From Acrasis kona (Eukaryota; Heterolobosea; Eutetramitea; Acrasida; Acrasidae): a stretch of DNA of 45,520 nt. Within the stretch, counting starts at the first letter, position 1, and each line of letters opens with the position of its first letter. The stretch is from the NCBI GenBank assembly GCA_026419775.2, contig JAOPGA020000962.1, positions 1-45,520 on the forward strand, given 5' to 3'. The notes beneath the pieces are model-generated. The model ran no database searches. It was not told the origin of the DNA and worked only from the letters and a program-made list of their open reading frames with translations. Of this stretch, positions 23,164 to 32,348 are shown one piece after another. A program made the translations under genes and the position numbers.

Positions 23164-23826
23164 TTATTGTTTTGTGAATTGAATGTGTCTTTCCTTTTCT
23201 AATGTCTCAGCGTAGGTCAAAGCACCCTCACCTTGTTCGTGCTTGAACTCCTCAGTCTTGAAGGCTTGGATAGATGTCTTTACAACTGTTGGTTCCTCAG
23301 GGGCATCAACATAACGGCGAACGATTGGCTTCTCGTGGATAACTCTCATCACGGGGGTCTCTAGTACTTCAACAATCTTTTGTTCGTGAACTTCAGTGAT
23401 GCGTGCTTGTTCGTGGAGCTCAACAATTGGTTGGATTTCGATTCTCTTAATCAACTCCTTCTCAGTAACTTCGTTGACGTGGCTCTCCTTGACGTTCAAT
23501 GTTTCAACGTTTCCAATAAGGGCCTCAGTCTTTGCAAGAAGTTCGGCTTCAGTCATTTCTGGTGCCTCAATGTCTTCGATGACGCCTGCTCTAGTTAGTT
23601 TGTTGAAGGCTGGCTTCTCTGTGATTGTTTGAACTAGGGGCTTCTCATGGATCTCAATAATTGGTTGTTCGTGGATCTCTGTGATAATGTCTTGTTTGTG
23701 GATTTCGATGAACTTCTTGTCAATCACTTGGTCTACAACTGCTTGGTCGACAACCTTGTTGATGATGGGTGCTTTGGTAACGATTCTGTCTTCGACGACT
23801 GTCTTTTCTGTGTGTGGCTTGGTCAT
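23164..23826 (-). CDS. IHE(K/Q)P-motif repetitive acidic protein, copy 2
   Basis: The 220-aa frame starts MTKPHTEKTVVEDRI. It is the full-length paralogue of the protein encoded at 10907-11548: both share APIINKV, VDKKFIEIHKQDI, TEIHEQPIIEIHEKP, LIKRIEIQP, ELHEQARITEVH, RVIHEKPIVRR and the ending IQFTKQ/VHFTKQ. The longest conserved runs are nearly identical while linkers have drifted, suggesting an older duplication under constraint. No signal peptide, TM segment or catalytic motif is visible. Function is unknown; a structural or stress role is only a guess. Confidence 0.75.
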   Translation of the reverse strand: MTKPHTEKTVVEDRIVTKAPIINKVVDQAVVDQVIDKKFIEIHKQDIITEIHEQPIIEIHEKPLVQTITEKPAFNKLTRAGVIEDIEAPEMTEAELLAKTEALIGNVETLNVKESHVNEVTEKELIKRIEIQPIVELHEQARITEVHEQKIVEVLETPVMRVIHEKPIVRRYVDAPEEPTVVKTSIQAFKTEEFKHEQGEGALTYAETLEKERHIQFTKQ

Positions 23827-24361
23827 TGTTGTGTTTGCTTATGTTTGGGTAAGATCGTGGAAAGTTATATTGTTTTTATAGTGACAAATTTGAACTAAAA
23901 ATAAAATTTTTAATAATAGATTTCTATATTTTGTACAGATTTAGTTTAACTGCGCACATTTCTACTATTCTCCTCCCACGGAATAACGTAATTACGATGT
24001 ACATACAGCATATACAGGCTCATGTGCCCTTGTTGTGTTTTGTAGATGCTCTATAGCCAAAAAACGGCGAAAATGATCTATGGTGTCAATTTGTGCTGTC
24101 GTCATTTATTGATTTCTTCTTGTTCGAAAATGTATAAATTAAGAAGTGTGGTCTGCGTGTTTGTGTTTCAACAGGTTGATTCTGCTACACTTTGTCAGAT
24201 CAAATTTTACAACCGTGGTGAGGACTGAAGAATACTTACAGTTATCGGGTGTCTTACACTCAAACCAAGTCAAGTATTATGAAGAAAATTCACACATGAA
24301 CAGACATCAGGATATCAAAATCAATAAAGTTTAATTAAAAACAACATTCCATATATTGCTT
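23827..24361. other. Intergenic region, no feature identified
   Basis: It lies upstream of the IHEKP copy 2 gene and downstream of the CDK7-like gene. Only short unconvincing frames are present and no RNA gene is recognisable. It presumably contains the promoter of the former and the 3' UTR of the latter. Confidence 0.5.
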
Positions 24362-25660
24362 TTACATTGCCAACTTTCTTCTCACAGGAGGTCTTTCACC
24401 ATTCATGAATTCATTGTCTTCATTTTCCATCTCCTCATCTCCATCTTCACTTCTTCTTCTCTTCTCCACAGAATATGGGAAAGGCGTTCCAATGTCAGGT
24501 ACCTCCACATCATCTACCAGGTGCGAATGATTCAATGACTCATTCAAAGTACTTCCAGACAATGCTGATATAGTCGAAAGGTTAAGCGAATCATCTCCTG
24601 CGTTACTGATGTCGTCGAAATTCAACACTTTGCTCGTGGAACTAACTCTTGAGGGTTGTGGAACAGTTAATGTAGTCGAAGCAACGATCGTCTTTGAAGC
24701 ACTTGCTGATTCTGTCTCAAATACTTTTTTCGGAAGAGGAAGGTCATGGGGTGCGGTTGGTTTGGGTTGATTCGAAAAGTATGGATGGCTGAGTGCTTCC
24801 TTGGCAGTAATTCTCTTGTTGGGGTCGAAAGTGAACATTTTGCTAATGAGGTCGATGGCATCGGGAGTGGCTGCAGTAAATACTTGTTTCAGGTTTGGTT
24901 TAGGTACCTCGTCAAACTCAATAAAGTTCGGTAGTGATCTCATGTCAGGCCAGTCAGAGTCCGTTGGCGTCCCTAAGCCTTGAAAAATCTTTCCTAGTTG
25001 GTCTAGATCATTATTACCTGGTAGGAATGGTCTCCTTAACATTAACTCTGCAAAAATGCAACCAATGCTCCACATGTCAACGGTGGGTCCGTATAAGTTG
25101 GCTCCATATAATAATTCTGGAGGTTTGTACCATAGAGTGATGCATTGAGGAGAATATCTCTTGTCTGGGGAGCCGAACACTTTGGCCAAACCAAAATCTG
25201 CAAGTTTTACGTCGTTGTTTCTAGAGACGAGAACGTTTGAGGGCTTGAGATCTCTGTGTAGTACCCAATTGTGGTGGCATGCTTCTACTCCCTCCAAAAT
25301 GTATTTCATGTATCCCTTAACATCAGCCGTTGATAATAATAGTGATTGGTCTCTTATTACTTCGTAGAGATCAGTGTCCATGTACTCGTAAACAAGGTAT
25401 ACGTTGCTCTTATATAAAAATACATCAACGAGATCAATAATGTTGGGATGTTTGAGCTCCTGCAAAACTTTGATCTCTCTTACAGCTGAAAAAGATATTC
25501 CATTCTCTAGTTTGCCCATTTTAATCTTTTTCACAGCCACCGTCTGGCCTGTTTTCGTATCCAAACCTTTGTATACAACACCAAAAGTACCCTCTCCTAT
25601 TTGGTGGCTTCTGGTGTACCTCTCATGCTTATTCTCAGTGATTTGCTGAATGAACTGCAT
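24362..25660 (-). CDS. CDK7: Cyclin-dependent kinase 7-like (CAK / TFIIH kinase)
   Basis: A single exon encodes 432 aa. The kinase domain runs from ~15 to ~305: P-loop GEGTFG (22-27), catalytic Lys in VAVKKIKMG (44), an NGISFSAVREIK helix in place of PSTAIRE, HRDLKPSN (135-142) and DFG (155-157). CDK7 hallmarks are the order of GSPDKRY in the activation loop, FLPGNNDLDQLGKIFQGLGTPT, SDWPDM and FTFDPNKRITAKEAL. Ser170 occupies the activating Thr position. The loop continues CITLWYKPPELL where CDK7 usually has VVTRWYRAPELL, so this part looks more like CDK9/CDK12. A ~120-residue Ser-rich tail ends PPVRRKLAM. It probably phosphorylates CDKs and the Pol II tail. Confidence 0.85.
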   Translation of the reverse strand: MQFIQQITENKHERYTRSHQIGEGTFGVVYKGLDTKTGQTVAVKKIKMGKLENGISFSAVREIKVLQELKHPNIIDLVDVFLYKSNVYLVYEYMDTDLYEVIRDQSLLLSTADVKGYMKYILEGVEACHHNWVLHRDLKPSNVLVSRNNDVKLADFGLAKVFGSPDKRYSPQCITLWYKPPELLYGANLYGPTVDMWSIGCIFAELMLRRPFLPGNNDLDQLGKIFQGLGTPTDSDWPDMRSLPNFIEFDEVPKPNLKQVFTAATPDAIDLISKMFTFDPNKRITAKEALSHPYFSNQPKPTAPHDLPLPKKVFETESASASKTIVASTTLTVPQPSRVSSTSKVLNFDDISNAGDDSLNLSTISALSGSTLNESLNHSHLVDDVEVPDIGTPFPYSVEKRRRSEDGDEEMENEDNEFMNGERPPVRRKLAM

Positions 25661-25817
25661 GTAGAATTAAATTTTGAGCAATCAACCAAATGATTGTAAT
25701 AGGGAAAATTAAGTCCAACAATCAGTGCATCGGCAGAGATATCCACTTGTTATAACAATGAAGAATCAAGACCCAGAGAATCTGAACAACGCAGTTGTGA
25801 TGATGATTAAAGTTTAT

Positions 25818-28800
25818 TTACATTTTTCTGTTCTTGGTCACCCACTCACCTATTGATTTCTTGAGGTTATGGTTTATGATAATGTTTTTATTGATTAGAG
25901 TTCTACCAGTCAAAGGATCTGTATTGTTGTCCCTCAACCACCTTTCAATTGCCACTTTTTCGTAGGTATGACCCGACTCTAGCACAAGCGCCGGTTCCTT
26001 CATCAAATCACCAGTGATGGGACAAACGAATCCATCTGGGACTTCGCTCGTAAACGTAAAGCTTTCCGTAGCACCTGGAGATTTCAATCTAAATCTTTCA
26101 CCAGCAGAAGAAGAAGAAGAGTTGATATTTATCAACTCATCAAACTCATTTATATCATCTTGTCCATCGATACGAGTCGCCTTCTTCTCCAAATCTTGTA
26201 CCTGCAACATTAAACCAACATGATAATCGCTTTGAATGTTTTCATAATTCTGTCTCTTGATCTGGAAGATCTCGTTTGCTTCCTCATACATTTTACAAAT
26301 CACCTCGACCTCTTTATTCAACACGCTTACTTGCGTTTGAATCTGTTCGATATCTTGTTCCAACTGCTTCATCATCTTGACGCTCCTATCCACCTGTTCG
26401 ATACGATCCTTGTCAATTTTCGAAATGCTCTTGTTCACTTTGACTCTCTCTCTCACTAAATCTTGTCTCACTTGTGGCTCCACCGCAAAATGTTCTTGTT
26501 TTTCAATCTTTAGCAATTGCTTTTGTAAGTGATCCATTAGTTTGATCTGTCTTTGATATTCCTCGTCTTGAACTTCATCTTGATGAGTTTCTCTAAGAAC
26601 GTTCAATTCGATTTGACTGGTTGCTATGGACCTCAGTTTTTCTTCGATCAAATTCTTCTTTTCGTGCTGTTGGTGCTTGAGAGTTGTCAAGTGATCCCAT
26701 TCCTGGTCCATTTGTCTCACGATCACGTTGGCGCTCTCTTGAATTGCCTTTCGCCATTGATCGAATGCATCCGTGTCTTTTAACATTTGAATGGCTTCCA
26801 TAATGATCTTTTTGATGGTTGGATTGGTTTCGAACACTTGTCTATTCAACAAGCACAATAAGGATTCTTTTCTAACGTTATGGTCGCACGTATCATCCTT
26901 GATGATATCCAACAACAAGTGAATGGTTTTTATTTTGATCCAGTCGTTGTGTTTCGACTTGTTCATTGATTTACACGATAATAAATCAGATAGGTTGACG
27001 ATGCCGTCGTAGACTCGAGCGGAGGAGGGCGAAGTATGAGAGAGCTGGTCGTTCGTGGAGTGAAGCGAATCCATGTCGATTGCAATTTCGTCGGTCGGTA
27101 ATGTGGTGACCGTGATGGGTATCTCTCCGTTGATGACCATGGTGCGTATTTCTGTGGTGGATGCTTGTCTTGCAATCTCTCCAATCATTTGTGCTTGGTC
27201 ATAGTAAATGTGCCAATCGGTTGCCTTCTTTTTTGTAAGGCTCCTTCCCAAGAGTTGTACGCACACCGAAATGTCGGTCTTGGCGTGTTGTAATAGTTGA
27301 TGTGAGCACAGCAATCTAAAGTACCAGTTGCTTGGATAGTTATCTGCTTCTTGTGCGATGATCGGAAGTAACATTTGTGGGTATTGAATGTATTGCATGG
27401 CACGTCTGACGAGGATTAGATTCGATTTTAAATGTACTTACGCGATGGCGATGATGCTGCGACCGGTATCTTGCATCAACGTGACGCATTGTCTCAGACA
27501 ATCCAATTGGAAACGTAACTCAATGTCGTACGATCCGCTCGTCATGGACGATAATGTTTGTAAGCTGTCCATTAAATCCGTTTTTTCTTCTTCTGCTAAT
27601 TTTAGATTCTTGACCGTCTGTGAGTGTTAAAAATGTACGTGATGAAAACGAACGACCAACCTTTTCAATCAAAGTCAACGATCCGAAAGCATGTAATAGT
27701 CTAATTATTCTTTGAATGTAATTCGTGTCGCAGTGTCTGAATTCTGGCGTCTTGATGATCTTGCACAATGTAAAGAATATAATGCTTGGATGTGGAATGT
27801 TCGTTCCAAACTCTTTCACGCTCTCTTCCATTTCTGCTGCTATGGTAACTGCTTCATTAAAACGATTCGTCTCGAAACAATCAAACAGAGCATGTGCTTG
27901 GGATGCTAATTTGGTTTGAAGTTCAATGTAGTCGACGTGAACGATTAATGGCGTCTTGTTGAATGAATGTTCATTCCTCAACCTATCTCTTGCTCTCTTC
28001 TTTCTTCTGTAAGCAAAGAATAGTATGCATGCCAAAACCATTACAAGAAGTACTCCAATTACACCCACTCCAACTGTGACGGCAATGATTATAATGTTGC
28101 GAATGCTCAAACTAGAAAGTTAAGCTTGGTGATCAAAAGTGACTTACATGTCATAGGCAGTACCTGCTACGGTATTGTTCGATACACAATTGGCAACAGA
28201 GTTAACGACCGTCGCTGATTGAATTTGACCTCTGACTACTCCTTGAGGATAGACAGCACTTGTTATTAAAGTATAAAGGAATCCATTTTGGAGACTCTGG
28301 GACTGTGCTGAATTAAGGGTAAACACATCAGAGGTGATCTGTGTGTTTGCATAACTGAAAGATTCTATGGTATCACCAGTAGAACATTGTGGAGCAGGAC
28401 CACTTATTAGGAATGATGTCTTGCCAGTGGCTCCCTAGAACAGCATGAGTATGATGAGATGGTGATGAAAAACTTACAGAGTGATATGTCAAACCATACT
28501 CTCCACTGGATTGTGACACGAAAAGTGCAATGCCAAATATTGCTGGATTAGATGTTGATACTTTCGCACTTTCGAATTTTTAGAAATCAATAAAAAATGT
28601 TCATACGCTGAAGGTGTCATTATCGAAGAATACACAACGCTAGAATTAGTAACAATTGTACCCCTTATGTCACCCGAAGGGTTTGCTGAGGAGTAAACCT
28701 GCACTGCCCAGTTGCCAGCCAAAAGTGATGTCTCCTGTGCCGTTGTTAATTGCTGAAGTGATCCACTCAATCCAGCTGCGCTTTGAAGCGTAAAAATGAT

Positions 28801-29055
28801 ATTGATTCCTTGTTGAATATTCACGCTTATCACCTGGTTTACATTGCTTGTTATATAATAGGATAATACTTTGGTTGTATCATCAAACTGAAAGAATCCT
28901 AACCCCTCTGCAGACGATGTTGAGGATCCCCCTGCACTTGCTATTTGGGATGAATCTAGTATGGAAGTCAGGACCTGAATCGCGCCTCTAGATAGAGCGC
29001 ACCCGAACCAGACGACAATCAAAATGTTACGTATTAAGTACCATGTCTTCTTCAT
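25818..29055 (-). CDS. Predicted transmembrane protein with two extracellular CHRD modules and a cytoplasmic U-box
   Basis: Six exons (29055-28607, 28568-28478, 28434-28148, 28111-27661, 27617-27442, 27405-25818) join in frame through introns of 38, 43, 36, 43 and 36 nt, all GT-AG, to 1013 aa. Order: signal peptide (about residues 6-24); two CHRD modules, with LTTAQETSLLAGNWAVQVYS and DIRGTI in the first and LNSAQSQSLQNGFLYTLITS and VVRGQI in the second; one TM span IIIIAVTVGVGVIGVLL onward (~282-308) followed by RRKKRARDR; about 600 residues of helical and coiled-coil sequence; and a C-terminal U-box (~942-1013) with VCPITGDLM, SGHTYE, IERWL, DPLTG and N-x2-LKKSIGEWV. U-boxes recruit ubiquitin-loaded E2, so this could be a receptor-like E3 ligase (inference). 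If some joins are wrong, two genes would result, but every junction keeps frame. Confidence 0.75.
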
Positions 29056-29163
29056 GTGTAATCTTTGGGAAATTTAGAGTGATCAAATATATTGGCGTGG
29101 TATAAATAAAGATTTGCATTAAAATAGACCTGTTACAAAATCCATTTTCTATTTTACGTTGGC

Positions 29164-29210
29164 ACCCATCCACAAAAATCGAAATACCCGATGCTGGTAG
29201 GCGGATGGGT
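29164..29210. repeat. 8-bp inverted repeat upstream of the CHRD/U-box gene
   Basis: ACCCATCC (29164-29171) pairs with GGATGGGT (29203-29210), and an inner ATCG...CGAT can also pair. It could form an RNA or cruciform hairpin between two genes that are both on the minus strand. Function is unknown, and chance occurrence is quite possible. Confidence 0.35.
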
Positions 29211-29286
29211 TATAATAGAAAGAACTACGGAAACCAGTACTGATTCGAGATTTACATGTTATTTATAATACAAAACAATCATTTTA

Positions 29287-29661
29287 TTAAAACTCATTTC
29301 TGATGTGGTCGTCAAATTTACCTGCGTATTCAGTAACAAAAGGTATCCTAAATTTGCTATCCGTAAAATCAAATGTGACCTGTGTTGGTGTTACAGGTTT
29401 ATCATAAGACCCAGGGTCTTGAATTCGTTTAATGCTCCTGCATTCACTTTTTGATTTCTCTGTATCCATCAATCCTTGTGCAAATAAAACTGCGAGTATT
29501 CCAAAAGGCATTAAAAATATGGTCAGCATGCCAAACACAACATTATTCCATTTATAAAATACAATGAGCATCACTGCTTCATATAATAAGAGTGCAGCCA
29601 TGACATGTAACAAAGAGTAGCTTCCAACGTTCTTAATGCGTATGGGCTTCCTCTGTAACAT
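29287..29661 (-). CDS. Small two-TM membrane protein, function unknown
   Basis: The 124-aa frame starts MLQRKPIRIKNVGSYSLLH. Two hydrophobic helices are clear, around residues 17-37 (LLHVMAALLLYEAVMLIVFY) and 43-63 (VFGMLTIFLMPFGILAVLFAQG), forming a hairpin. A polar C-terminal half follows with TPTQVTFDFTDSKFRIPFV. Size and hairpin layout fit many ER or organelle membrane factors, but I recognise no family. Uninterrupted frame, ATG start and ordinary codon use make it a probable gene. Confidence 0.5.
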   Translation of the reverse strand: MLQRKPIRIKNVGSYSLLHVMAALLLYEAVMLIVFYKWNNVVFGMLTIFLMPFGILAVLFAQGLMDTEKSKSECRSIKRIQDPGSYDKPVTPTQVTFDFTDSKFRIPFVTEYAGKFDDHIRNEF

Positions 29662-29716
29662 GTTGTCAATGTTTTCTACTAAAAAACTCGAGGGCTCCTA
29701 TGTTGTAAAGGAGCAA

Positions 29717-29941
29717 TCATTTTGGACAAATAAGTAGCACACTATTAGATACCCTATCATCCTCACTCTCCGGTATTGTCCAATATTTCTCATTACCCGC
29801 AGCATAATGATTCACATTATAGGTAAAATCTTTCTTGCAGTACAAAGATATAAATTTGTGTTTATTGAGGTTTTTCACCTGCTTCTGTCGAGATTGCATT
29901 AAAAGTATAATTTCCTCCCAGATTATCAAAAATTTTATCAT
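29717..29941 (-). CDS. Possible small ORF or exon, 74 aa
   Basis: The frame opens with MIKFLIIWEEIILLMQSRQ and ends DDRVSNSVLLICPK. The segment NHYAAGNEKYWTIPESEDD has a protein-like composition, but there is no family match I know and no clear splice partner. It lies 55 bp upstream of the two-TM gene on the same strand and could be a remnant. Confidence 0.2.
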   Translation of the reverse strand: MIKFLIIWEEIILLMQSRQKQVKNLNKHKFISLYCKKDFTYNVNHYAAGNEKYWTIPESEDDRVSNSVLLICPK

Positions 29942-30074
29942 TTATTTGATAGCAATTGCACGTGTCATGAGTATGTATATCTTTTAGATTAATCAAATGT
30001 GATATACCGGTATGACACATTGTGTCACAAACCTACTTTTGTAACAACAAAATCATACTTTCGTTCGGACGTTG

Positions 30075-31086
30075 ATGACGAGTGGACAAGAGTTTCTAAG
30101 TTGCACTGATGTGGTTCTGCACGCAGTGTCGTTCATGAGTATGGAAAGTTGGTTGTCATTTACAAACACAGTCGAGATTTGAGAGTAACAAAGAACAAAA
30201 AATATCACGTGAAGAGGACCGCAACAGACTTGGATATAAAAGAAGGAAACTTACAAGGCATTCAATATTTAAACATGCTTTCTTGTAGTGAAATTACTGA
30301 CGAATCACTTGTTCATCTCAAGGGGGTGCATTCTTTGCATCTAGGAAATACTCAACTAACTGGCTCGACTTTTGCTTATCTACAGGGAATACATACTCTC
30401 AATATAAGCTCCTGCCCTCTTATTACCGACGCTGTGTTTGTTCATCTTAAGGGTATAACCATTTTAAACATAAGTCGCTGTAGGCAACTCACCAATGCTG
30501 CGTTCGACCACCTTGAGGGCATACACACATTGTACATGAATCAATGTGAAGGCATTACGGATGCAGCAATCTCTCGGATATCAGGAATACATACCCTTAT
30601 TGCGTCAGAATGTCCTGGCATAACTAATGCTGCGCTTGCATACCTTCCTGGCATACACACCCTAGACATAAGCTACCGATGATGGATTTGTACACATTAG
30701 AGGCATACACACACTTAATATTAGCAGTTGTCTATAGGTTACGGACGGACGCAGCATTTCCTCACCTCAAAGGTATACATACCCTAAATATATCAGAATG
30801 TGAGAAGATCACTGATGAGTCTTTCGTTCACCTTAGAGGCATACACTTGACATTAGCAATTGCAAACATATTACGGATGCAGCGTTTCCTCACCTCAAAG
30901 GCATACATACATTGCGGATGAGAGCATGTGCAGAAGTTACCGACGAAGCATTGACTCACCTTAGACATCAGTTACTGTCAACGAATAACTGACGCTGCAC
31001 TTTCACACCTCAAAGGAATACATCATCTAAACGCAGTTGGTACTGGAATAAAACAACAATACAAACACACGAAATGTTCAGGATAA
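30075..31086 (+). pseudogene. Decayed F-box / leucine-rich-repeat gene with giant-virus-style repeats
   Basis: From the ATG at 30075, one frame reads an F-box-like segment (CTDVVLHAVSFMSMESWLSF) and stops near 30172. The adjacent frame continues with LRR units of about 25 residues of the form GIHTLNIS-x-C-x2-ITDAAF-x-HLK, from about 30250. Further shifts occur near 30680 and 30870, and repeat remnants persist to about 31086 (ITDAALSHLKGIHH). The GIHTL...ITDAA repeat type combined with an F-box is reminiscent of large gene families in amoeba-infecting giant viruses and some protists. At least three frame breaks make a functional product unlikely, unless some breaks are short introns. Confidence 0.65.
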
Positions 31087-31387
31087 AAAGCAAGTATAAG
31101 CATTGGAAGTGAACGGTTTAAAAAACTACTTTCATACTTTATTAAAATTACTATTTGTCGTACCTTGAAAACAGGACATTTTACTGTTTTCATACTACTT
31201 TTGAAATCACGGGGTGTTATTTAAACCGCTCACAAAATGTAGAAAAATGCAAGAAAAGACACTTATTCTACAACCAGTGGTCCCACGGATGTTAGTAGAT
31301 GCTCACTTCAATCAAATGGTCTTCAAGTATTGCCGAAAATCAGAAAAATATTAATTATTTTACAATGAAAACAACATTTTTCATATA

Positions 31388-31490
31388 CCGACCTTAACTC
31401 AGTTGGTGATTCAACACAGAGTGCGTGACTGTAGTGTATCAAACATCATGAAGTCGCTGGTTCGATAGAACGAAATTCCGGCAGGTCGGA
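31388..31490 (+). tRNA. trnY-GUA: tRNA-Tyr (GUA) with three 10-nt insertions (D-loop, anticodon loop, T-loop)
   Basis: The acceptor stem CCGACCT (31388-31394) pairs perfectly with AGGTCGG (31483-31489), discriminator A. The D-stem ACTC/GAGT (31397-31400/31419-31422) closes an 18-nt loop: the normal AGTTGGT...A plus GATTCAACAC (31408-31417). The anticodon stem CGTGA/TCATG (31424-31428/31446-31450) encloses CTGTAG, then a 10-nt insert TGTATCAAAC (31435-31444) at the canonical 37/38 intron site, then A; the anticodon is GTA. The T-stem GCTGG/CCGGC (31456-31460/31478-31482) encloses 17 nt: TTCGAT, then AGAACGAAAT, then T. Removing the three inserts leaves a textbook tRNA-Tyr of 73 nt. A T-run follows at once. 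Introns in tRNA-Tyr at 37/38 are common; the two others are not. Confidence 0.92.
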
Positions 31491-31493
31491 AAA

Positions 31494-31498
31494 TTTTT
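31494..31498 (+). terminator. Pol III T-run terminator of tRNA-Tyr
   Basis: TTTTT starts four bases after the discriminator base of tRNA-Tyr, the usual Pol III termination signal. It supports active transcription of this gene. Confidence 0.75.
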
Positions 31499-31828
31499 AT
31501 TAATTTTATTAGATTAACAGTCGATTCTGCATCTGTGGAGAAGGATGGCTCTCCTGGAATGCAACGCAATATTAACAACCTCTCGCTGTCATGCACTTGA
31601 GCTTTATTCTAATGGTTTAATTATTAATAAATAAAACCCTGGTTGAGTCAAAAATTTTGACAAAAACAAAATAGGGCTAATCTCTGAGGAAAAAAGATAT
31701 ATAGTATTAGCAGTAGAAGCTGAATTGGGTGTTGGTCGCATTGTGTGAAATCAACAGTATTGGACTAGGAGGGGATGCAGTGTAGCCGCCACATTATGAA
31801 CATATTTACATTACATTTTTCTAGTAGT

Positions 31829-31832
31829 AAAA
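31829..31832 (-). terminator. Pol III T-run terminator of tRNA-Gly
   Basis: On the minus strand the tRNA-Gly 3' end is followed within four bases by TTTT, a minimal Pol III terminator. The same spacing is kept at the second tRNA-Gly copy. Confidence 0.6.
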
Positions 31833-31835
31833 GAT

Positions 31836-31917
31836 TGCATTGACGGGGACTTTCTAGAAAATCGAACCCCGGTCTAGACGATGGCAACGTCCAATTCTAC
31901 CACTAAACCATCAATGC
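31836..31917 (-). tRNA. trnG-GCC: tRNA-Gly (GCC) with an 11-nt T-loop insertion
   Basis: The acceptor stem GCATTGA/TCAATGC is perfect, discriminator A. The D-arm is normal (GTTT-AGTGGTA-GAAT), with intact A-box sequence. The anticodon stem GGACG/CGTCT encloses TTGCCAT (anticodon GCC) with no intron. The T-stem CGGGG/CCCCG is perfect but encloses 18 nt in place of 7: TTCGAT, then TTTCTAGAAAG, then T. The insert sits at the same site as in tRNA-Tyr and splits the B-box consensus after GGTTCGAT. Deleting it yields a standard 71-nt tRNA-Gly. With every stem intact this looks functional, implying removal of the insert or tolerance of an enlarged T-loop. Confidence 0.92.
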
Positions 31918-32348
31918 ATTGTAAATATATCAATGTAATACTAATAGGTGTAGATTTGTGCGACTGGTCAAGTTGTTCATGTAGGTGTAGAATAGTAAAT
32001 AACATCTACAATGGCACCATAGTTTCTTAAGAGGAAGTAGGCAAGGATTAATGAGGAACCAATAGTACCGGCGTTGAAAGTATCAAATCTATCTGTGCCA
32101 GATAACCATAAGGATAAATGGTTGTAAGCGACGTAACGTAATTACAACGAAAAATAAGGTGAGTTTTAATGATAATAAGCGGAAACAATTCAAGAACAAT
32201 GAAGGGTGCGATGATTAAAGAACAATGTTATATTGCGATGAGCGCCTTTATGCTTAGGGTTATAGAAAGCACTCAGGTAGCATCATTTATATTTATCATT
32301 TATATTTATCATTTATAAGTAACATCATTACAACCTCTGCAATACCGG
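31918..32348. other. Intergenic region, no feature identified
   Basis: AT-rich DNA between tRNA-Gly and the SAM-like gene. A short exact tandem ATTTATATTTATC-type repeat is visible near 32285-32318. There are no gene-like frames. Confidence 0.5.

Noticed and set aside
31167-31191. 8-bp perfect inverted repeat GAAAACAG...CTGTTTTC
   Set aside because: Short and AT-rich, expected by chance in this kind of sequence, with no link to a gene end.
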